NCBI RefSeq assembly: GCF_900112615.1 | Contig: NZ_FOMK01000009.1 | Span: 124,001 to 188,000 of the forward strand | Source of the DNA: Chitinophaga sp. CF118 | GTDB taxonomy: Bacteria; Bacteroidota; Bacteroidia; Chitinophagales; Chitinophagaceae | Length of the DNA stretch: 64,000 nt | Direction of reading: 5' to 3' | In this document: in pieces, positions 59,386 through 64,000 of the stretch | Layout: each line of letters begins with the position of its first letter | How positions within the stretch are numbered: position 1 is the first letter of the stretch | Notes under the pieces: generated by a model | The model's database searches: none | The model's input: only the letters and a program-made list of their open reading frames with translations | What the model was told of the DNA's origin: nothing | Position numbers and translations under genes: made by a program

Positions 59386-59393
59386 CAAAGTTA
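59386..59393 (-). promoter_or_regulatory. -7 element of recR, 4 nt from the start codon
   Basis: CAAAGTTA on the plus strand reads TAACTTTG on the minus strand. With transcription normally beginning several nt after this element, the mRNA would start at or within the ATG. Confidence 0.55.
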
Positions 59394-59445
59394 AAAAAAT
59401 GTGCTGATGTATGATACAGCAGCACATTTCTAGCCTTTCCGGCTG

Positions 59446-60927
59446 TTAGAGAGTGAGGCGTATAGGTACACCCCAGTTAGCTTTTATATTTTCTTTTTTA
59501 GGAAAGCTCACTACTCTTTCCGGTTGCTTTTTAGGCGTTCCGTAATACACACCACGATCCCACTTTCCATTATTATTGGTATCCAGCAGGATCCATACTT
59601 CATACTCCCCGGGCTGGATCCTTTTCTGTGTCCAGCCGCCATTCACGAGCTTCCCTGAATATTTAACCTCTTTATCCTTGATCAGTTCTGCTACATAATG
59701 CATCGTATCACTCACCGCAGCTTTGGTGCTGTCGCTTAGCTGAAGCGTTACCATAGCTTTGCCATAATCAGATTCTTTCTTTGATACGAATTTGATTGTA
59801 TCCGCTTTGGTTAATTGTAATCCCGTGCTGTCCGAAAGGGATTCTTTCGGGATGATCAGCCTATAAGGAGTGCCTTCTTTCCAGTCATACGCAATAGAAA
59901 GTTTTGTACGTGTGGAATCGAAAGATGTCACAAATTTGACTGGTGTATTGATTGTATCCTGTGTTAACTGGAAGGTAGTACTATCAAATTTCGTTATCCG
60001 TTCGTTGAAGGTAATAAGCAGAGGCTGTCCAAGTTCCTGATGTGCGTCTACGAGCACTGGAGTAACAGTCAGCCGGCGTTTCTTCTTTTTCTCCTTCTCC
60101 TTCTCTTTTTCTTTCTCTTTATTATCTTCTTCCGGTGGTGGTTCATTCCCCATCTCTCCCGGCTTTTTCAGCGTGCTGTCCTGTTCCAGGAATAACAACA
60201 ATGGGAGGTCGTTGATATTCTTTTCCCGGATCCGCACCAGGCTGTCTGCAAAGGCGATCAGCTCTGCAGGCTGATTGTATTGAAGGTCTTTATCTTCTTC
60301 TTTCAATGCAAACAGCTTATAATCGCCGGGAGCCAGATTTTTGAACCAAAAACCGCCGTTCCCTTTAGAACGGGCATAATATACCGGTTTTTCCTTAGAT
60401 ACTACAGAGTCCTGACTATGCCGATACATCATCACCGATACATTACTGTCCGGTTTTCCTGTTTCAGCATCAATAATAAATCCCTTTACCTGGAGGGAAT
60501 CAAGATAATCGCCTGTAGATACTACATACGAGTATTCCTTGATAGGATTACGCTCATTGATATCTCTGATGGCATCAGAGAAGTTAAAGGTATAAGTAGT
60601 ATTGGCTTCCAGTGTATCCTTGATCACCATCGTTACGGTGTGCAGCTTGGATGTTACTGTAGGCGTACGTTTGAGCGTGGGTGATACAATCAGTTTCTCA
60701 AAAATATTATCCAACTCCACATACTCATCAAAGGTGAGCACTACTTTCTTGCTTTTGAAATGCAGGGTTGAATCCAGTGGATTGGCACTTACTATTCTGG
60801 GAGCTGTTGTATCCTTGGGCCCACCGCTAGGTGGTACTATGTTGGCACAGCGGGGGAATAAAAGTATGCAGCTACCTATTATTAACAGCCAGGAAGCCCA
60901 GCCACGAAAGTTTTGATTCATTTTCAT
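59446..60927 (-). CDS. Ig-like (SbsA-type) domain lipoprotein
   Basis: A protein of about 493 residues with a lipoprotein signal (IIGSCILLFPRC) directly followed by ANIVPPSGGPKDTTAPRI, a start seen in many Bacteroidota Ig_5/SbsA-like proteins. An Ig-like domain (about residues 40-140), a carboxypeptidase-regulatory-like repeat (about 145-250) and a second Ig-like domain follow. Between them lies a charged stretch of Glu/Lys (about 275-300). The end NNNGKWDRGVYYGTPKKQPERV is conserved in the family. Probably outer-membrane anchored; function unknown. Start uncertain between 60927 and 60921. Confidence 0.78.
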   Translation of the reverse strand: MKMNQNFRGWASWLLIIGSCILLFPRCANIVPPSGGPKDTTAPRIVSANPLDSTLHFKSKKVVLTFDEYVELDNIFEKLIVSPTLKRTPTVTSKLHTVTMVIKDTLEANTTYTFNFSDAIRDINERNPIKEYSYVVSTGDYLDSLQVKGFIIDAETGKPDSNVSVMMYRHSQDSVVSKEKPVYYARSKGNGGFWFKNLAPGDYKLFALKEEDKDLQYNQPAELIAFADSLVRIREKNINDLPLLLFLEQDSTLKKPGEMGNEPPPEEDNKEKEKEKEKEKKKKRRLTVTPVLVDAHQELGQPLLITFNERITKFDSTTFQLTQDTINTPVKFVTSFDSTRTKLSIAYDWKEGTPYRLIIPKESLSDSTGLQLTKADTIKFVSKKESDYGKAMVTLQLSDSTKAAVSDTMHYVAELIKDKEVKYSGKLVNGGWTQKRIQPGEYEVWILLDTNNNGKWDRGVYYGTPKKQPERVVSFPKKENIKANWGVPIRLTL

Positions 60928-61108
60928 TTTATTATTCCGAAAACCGGCACCAAAGATCAAATTCCAAACAGTAAAATCCAAATTCCCTGCAAGGGTACGT
61001 CAAAGCCTTTATCTATGGGACCGACTCAAACTCATCCCTATAAATACTGTCCCTAAAAGCCTCTCACATCTTTTCAAATGTATGAGCGAAGCTCACAAGG
61101 CCAAACAC

Positions 61109-62500
61109 TTATTTATTTACATGCAAATCATTCTCTTTCACAAAGTTGCACCAGCGACAGTTCTCCTTCCCACATCCTGTATAAAAGTCTTTTTGCCGGA
61201 TCTTATCCCAGGTAGTTATAATCTGCTGGGTAACAGTAGTAACATCGGCGGCTGTAATAATCACCTTTTCTTTATGATATACATTCTCAGCGTCAGGTTC
61301 AATAAAGTCGAATTCCGTGCTAACTACCTGCCAGTTCTTTTGCTGGTAATTATCCAGCAAAATCTTGTAAAATACTGCCTGTCTCCAATAATCGCCCCCT
61401 TGGGGATTATACTCCCCGGGTGGGTCAAGTTTGTGATATTTTTTAACTGCCTTTTCATAACTACCACTTTTGTAATCCACCAGGTTCACTTTGTTCCCGT
61501 CAAATTCAAGCTTATCCAACTTCCCTTTCAGGGGAACTCCGCTTACTGAAACATTACGGATATTGCGTTCCACGCTCACAACCTTGTTCCATGTATGAAT
61601 GTATGTGTTGTAATAATTGGTAAGGATATTCCTGCCATGCGCTATTCTGTATTCAAAAGCTTCCCGGGTAAAGTATTCCCTGTTACGGGTCATGCTCTCA
61701 ATAAAGTCTGCTATAAATTCCTCTATTGATGGAAACTCATTAAGTGCGTTGTCCTGCATTTTCTGAAACAGCTTTTCTACAGCATAATGTATTGCGGAAC
61801 CAAACTCCATACTTTCAGAGCGCCCGGCAGGTACACGTATCAGGCTTTTGTAGAAAAATCCCAGCGGGCAATCGAGATAGTTATTGAGTGCCGTTACATT
61901 CATCACAAAGCCGGACACCAGTTTGTCTATGAACAGCGGGTCCATAGCGGCAATTTCAGGTGCCAGCAATTTCACTGCATCAGGTAGTTCGTAGCGGTCG
62001 ACCAGATCTACTTTGTCAATAAAGGAAGCAAGGGTAAGATCTGAGTTTTCATTGATTAAAGCAGTAAGCTCAGAAAGCAATTCTTTTTCCGGCAATTTAA
62101 GTATACGTTCCTCATTTATAATGAGGCTGAACAGTTGTGGCAGTGGCAGATGGGCTGCTTCTTTAATCCAGTATTCCAGTAATGGGCTCAGTTCCATCAT
62201 AGCTTGTTCCGCTGCCGGGGTAAACAGTGTAAGTGCCTGGGAATGATGCCATTCCCGGAGATACTGCCGGAGAGATACTTTATCTCTGTAACCTTTTTCC
62301 GCTACCCGACGGCTTACTTTAATCACTTCTGCAGTGGGGATATTGTAAAAATCGTAATGCAGAATATAGAAAAGGAGTTCATCTCCACTATGGGATGTAT
62401 CCAGTTCTGCTGCCAGGTACCGCATGATAGTCAGTATTTTACGTACAAGCGGCTGTTTTAGTAATTTGATATGAGCTTCACTTAAAGAATTATGGGACAT
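61109..62500 (-). CDS. PD-(D/E)XK nuclease, stand-alone C-terminal half of an AddAB-like helicase-nuclease
   Basis: 463 residues. The C-terminal half is a RecB/AddB-type nuclease: FGSAIHYAVEKLF, GKLDKLEF...VNLVDYKSGSYEK (Asp and Asp-x-Lys) and QAVFYKILL. It has the four cysteines of the FeS clasp (Cys211 in LDCPLGFFY; Cys443, Cys448, Cys451 at the end). The first ~190 residues resemble the region between the UvrD-like helicase and nuclease in Bacteroidota helicase-nucleases, but Walker A, Walker B and the other helicase motifs are absent and no helicase ORF lies upstream. Either a truncated gene with an intact nuclease or a specialised form. Confidence 0.75.
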   Translation of the reverse strand: MSHNSLSEAHIKLLKQPLVRKILTIMRYLAAELDTSHSGDELLFYILHYDFYNIPTAEVIKVSRRVAEKGYRDKVSLRQYLREWHHSQALTLFTPAAEQAMMELSPLLEYWIKEAAHLPLPQLFSLIINEERILKLPEKELLSELTALINENSDLTLASFIDKVDLVDRYELPDAVKLLAPEIAAMDPLFIDKLVSGFVMNVTALNNYLDCPLGFFYKSLIRVPAGRSESMEFGSAIHYAVEKLFQKMQDNALNEFPSIEEFIADFIESMTRNREYFTREAFEYRIAHGRNILTNYYNTYIHTWNKVVSVERNIRNVSVSGVPLKGKLDKLEFDGNKVNLVDYKSGSYEKAVKKYHKLDPPGEYNPQGGDYWRQAVFYKILLDNYQQKNWQVVSTEFDFIEPDAENVYHKEKVIITAADVTTVTQQIITTWDKIRQKDFYTGCGKENCRWCNFVKENDLHVNK

Positions 62501-62688
62501 GATTATATTTGAAGATATAAGCCTTGGCAGACGAAATATAAAGTTATGGGAAAATATATCGTTTACAGTATTAGTACCTTGTTAAATGTCAGCACTGATG
62601 TTCAGATAATCCGCCCTTTGCCGGCTGGCAAAAGAGTTGACCATTCATGATTTAATATCTATCTTAGTTCAGGTTAAACCTATAACAT

Positions 62689-63189
62689 TTGCAGGACACA
62701 GCTGTTCATATCGACGATGATATACTAACTGAGCGCCTGATAGCCGGCGATCCCGGCGCCAGGGAATTTATATATGATCATTACGGTCCTGCCTTATTTA
62801 ATATTATCCTCCAGGTTACTGCTGATAATGAAAAAGCAGAAAACGTTCTTATCCAGCTTTTCGTATATATTTTCAGCGATTGCATCGCATACAGGGAATC
62901 TGGTGATATTACCCTGTTTGGCTGGATGATGCGACTATCACGGCAAATGGCCCTGAAGTACACAGGAGCAGAGGTGCCGGGAGAAAATGGATTGATGTTA
63001 AAGAACCGTAGTTTATTACTTCGTTTTACAATGGGTTTGCCTGAAGGAATGCAAACCATATTCCGTCTTTGCTATTACAAAGGATTATCAAAAGAAGCTG
63101 TAGCCCGTATGCTTGGATTGCATACGGATGAGGTAGTTTGTCAGTTAAAGGAAGTGATGATTGCATTCAGAAAATTCTTAAATAGTTAA
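62689..63189 (+). CDS. ECF-type RNA polymerase sigma factor
   Basis: A 166-residue sigma-70-family protein. Region 2 spans about residues 10-85 (ILTERLIAGDPGAREFIYDHYG, then FGWMMRLSRQMALKY), and region 4 about 110-165 (IFRLCYYKGLSKEAVARMLGLHTDEVVCQLKEVMIAFRKFL, in parts, with the HTH). Region 2 is rather degenerate. The start is TTG 62689, the only start codon between an in-frame stop and the conserved part. The anti-sigma-like gene abuts its stop codon, indicating a cotranscribed pair. Target promoters unknown. Confidence 0.82.
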   Translation: MQDTAVHIDDDILTERLIAGDPGAREFIYDHYGPALFNIILQVTADNEKAENVLIQLFVYIFSDCIAYRESGDITLFGWMMRLSRQMALKYTGAEVPGENGLMLKNRSLLLRFTMGLPEGMQTIFRLCYYKGLSKEAVARMLGLHTDEVVCQLKEVMIAFRKFLNS

Positions 63190-63642
63190 TTGAAACTTCA
63201 TCATTACATAGAAAGCGGTATTATAGAAAGTTATGCTCTCGGACTCGCTACCATGAGCGAAATAGAAGAATTGCAGCATATGAGAAAGCTGTATCCGGAG
63301 TTGAACACCGAAATACGGATGGTTGAGCGCAGGTTAGAAATGGTGGCTTTAACAGAAGGTGTAATGCTTCCTGTAAGACTGAAAGACAGAATATTTCAGC
63401 GTATTGACTGGGAGCAGCAAGATAGAAACACTGAAAAAGGTAACCCCAGCCTGACTTTTATAAATATAGAATCAAAAAACCGGGACTATATTACCGTACA
63501 CAAATGGTGGAAACTCTTCTTTATCATGACATTCATAGTCTCTAAAGTGTGCCTGTTTGCTGCTATTTACTTCTACCTTAAATATCAGCAGTCAAAAGAG
63601 AAGAAAACGCCCCATGTAGAACAGCATATTCCGGTAAAATAA
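63190..63642 (+). CDS. Anti-sigma factor-like membrane protein (RskA-like)
   Basis: 150 residues. The N-terminal HHYIESGIIESYALGLATMSEIEELQHM matches the ASD of RskA-type anti-sigma proteins of Bacteroidota (YIESGxxExYxLGL). A single transmembrane helix lies around residues 103-127 (LFFIMTFIVSKVCLFAAIYFYL), leaving only about 20 residues outside, so the periplasmic sensor domain usual for RskA is missing. TTG start at 63190 directly abuts the sigma gene stop. A paralogue begins at 63849 with the same TTG position, which supports both starts. Confidence 0.75.
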   Translation: MKLHHYIESGIIESYALGLATMSEIEELQHMRKLYPELNTEIRMVERRLEMVALTEGVMLPVRLKDRIFQRIDWEQQDRNTEKGNPSLTFINIESKNRDYITVHKWWKLFFIMTFIVSKVCLFAAIYFYLKYQQSKEKKTPHVEQHIPVK

Positions 63643-63848
63643 CCTCAGAATGCCGGAAAACAGCTACTAATATTTATTTGTTGTAACAATAATCTATTCA
63701 TTATCAAGCTGATAAAAAGCCTGTTATAATAATGTTTGGTTTTATTTGGAAATGAATTAAGTTAATTTGACATTTGAAAGTCGGATTACTACTAAGGAAG
63801 TGTTGACCTTGATACTCAAAATCATAACCATTTATTACGAATACTATC

Positions 63849-64000
63849 TTGGACCTTGACGATTACATAGAAAGTGGCATTATAGAAAGCTATTTGCTTG
63901 GCCTTGCTACCCGCGATGAGGTAGTGATGTTTGAACGTATGCGGAATATTTATCCCCAATTGAATGGGGAGATAGCTACTGTTGAATATAAACTGCAAAA
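63849..64000 (+). CDS. Second anti-sigma factor-like protein (cut by window end)
   Basis: Reads from TTG 63849 without stop to the window end, about 50 residues. LDDYIESGIIESYLLGLATRDEV is nearly the same as the start of the preceding anti-sigma-like protein, and the downstream RMRNIYPQLNGEIATVEYKL aligns too. So the sigma factor gene is followed by at least two related anti-sigma genes, 206 bp apart. The spacer holds AT-rich sequence with possible promoter pieces (TTTG near 63746, TAATTTG near 63763) but no clear full promoter. Confidence 0.7.
   Translation, partial: MDLDDYIESGIIESYLLGLATRDEVVMFERMRNIYPQLNGEIATVEYKLQ

Overview
The window is a piece of chromosome from a member of the Bacteroidota, most likely Chitinophagaceae (Chitinophaga-like). 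The evidence is the protein content (S46 dipeptidyl peptidase, PorT-like outer-membrane barrels, TlpA-like thiol proteins with a DUF4369-type domain, split MetH, ribosomal protein THX, RskA-like anti-sigma proteins with the YIESGIxE motif), many genes preceded by the Bacteroidota -7 element TAnnTTTG, and the near absence of Shine-Dalgarno sequences. No rRNA, tRNA, CRISPR array, IS element or prophage was recognised. Almost everything looks like native housekeeping sequence.

Layout. 1-3801: the start of adk, then a secreted NagZ-like GH3 glycosidase fused to an AmiE-like serine hydrolase. 3965-11670: a small secreted Ig-like protein, heme A synthase, a membrane-anchored patatin, typA, a SIR2-like protein and a META-domain protein. 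11818-18857: S46 peptidase, small lipoprotein, rnhB, rpoN, a PAP2-like membrane protein and recA. 19053-27736 (minus strand): AlkA-type glycosylase, M28/glutaminyl-cyclase-like lipoprotein, cysS, two tandem membrane-anchored EEP proteins, two tandem rhomboids (one without its catalytic His) and rlmD. 27839-31756: TlpA-like protein and three tandem outer-membrane barrel paralogues. 31946-36210: metF, then lptB, a GH3-type acyl-adenylating enzyme and fabG. 36278-44372: SMP-30-like protein, nucleoid-associated protein, ricT-holB, glutathione peroxidase, comF and radA. 45048-49944: YugP-like protease, then the ribosomal cluster rplM-rpsI-rpsB-tsf-pyrH. 50189-59381: DUF3298 lipoprotein, pdxH, THX, HU, DUF4286 protein, exonuclease III, split metH, two small ORFs and recR. 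59446-end: Ig-like lipoprotein, a helicase-less PD-(D/E)XK nuclease, and an ECF sigma factor followed by two anti-sigma-like paralogues, the second cut by the window end.

How genes work together. rplM-rpsI-rpsB-tsf-pyrH is a translation/UMP-kinase cluster. The two metH halves with metF form the one-carbon/methionine branch. recA, recR, radA, the AlkA-type glycosylase, exonuclease III, rnhB, holB and HU cover DNA maintenance. Several exported proteins (six by my reading) expose Gln right after the signal-peptide cleavage site, and the window also holds a candidate glutaminyl cyclase that could convert such ends to pyroglutamate.

The most unusual non-coding structure is a 70-bp perfect palindrome at 38475-38544. 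It is built from a heptamer TTGRACA repeated every 11 bp, five direct and three inverted. Other notable points are a 142-nt hairpin element upstream of typA, a set of intergenic hairpins sharing ATTGATCATT, several start codons only 4-9 nt from the -7 element (probable leaderless mRNAs), a 91-residue Gly/Arg/Pro tail on ribosomal protein S2, and a Cys-containing 32-residue ORF under one of the best promoters seen here.
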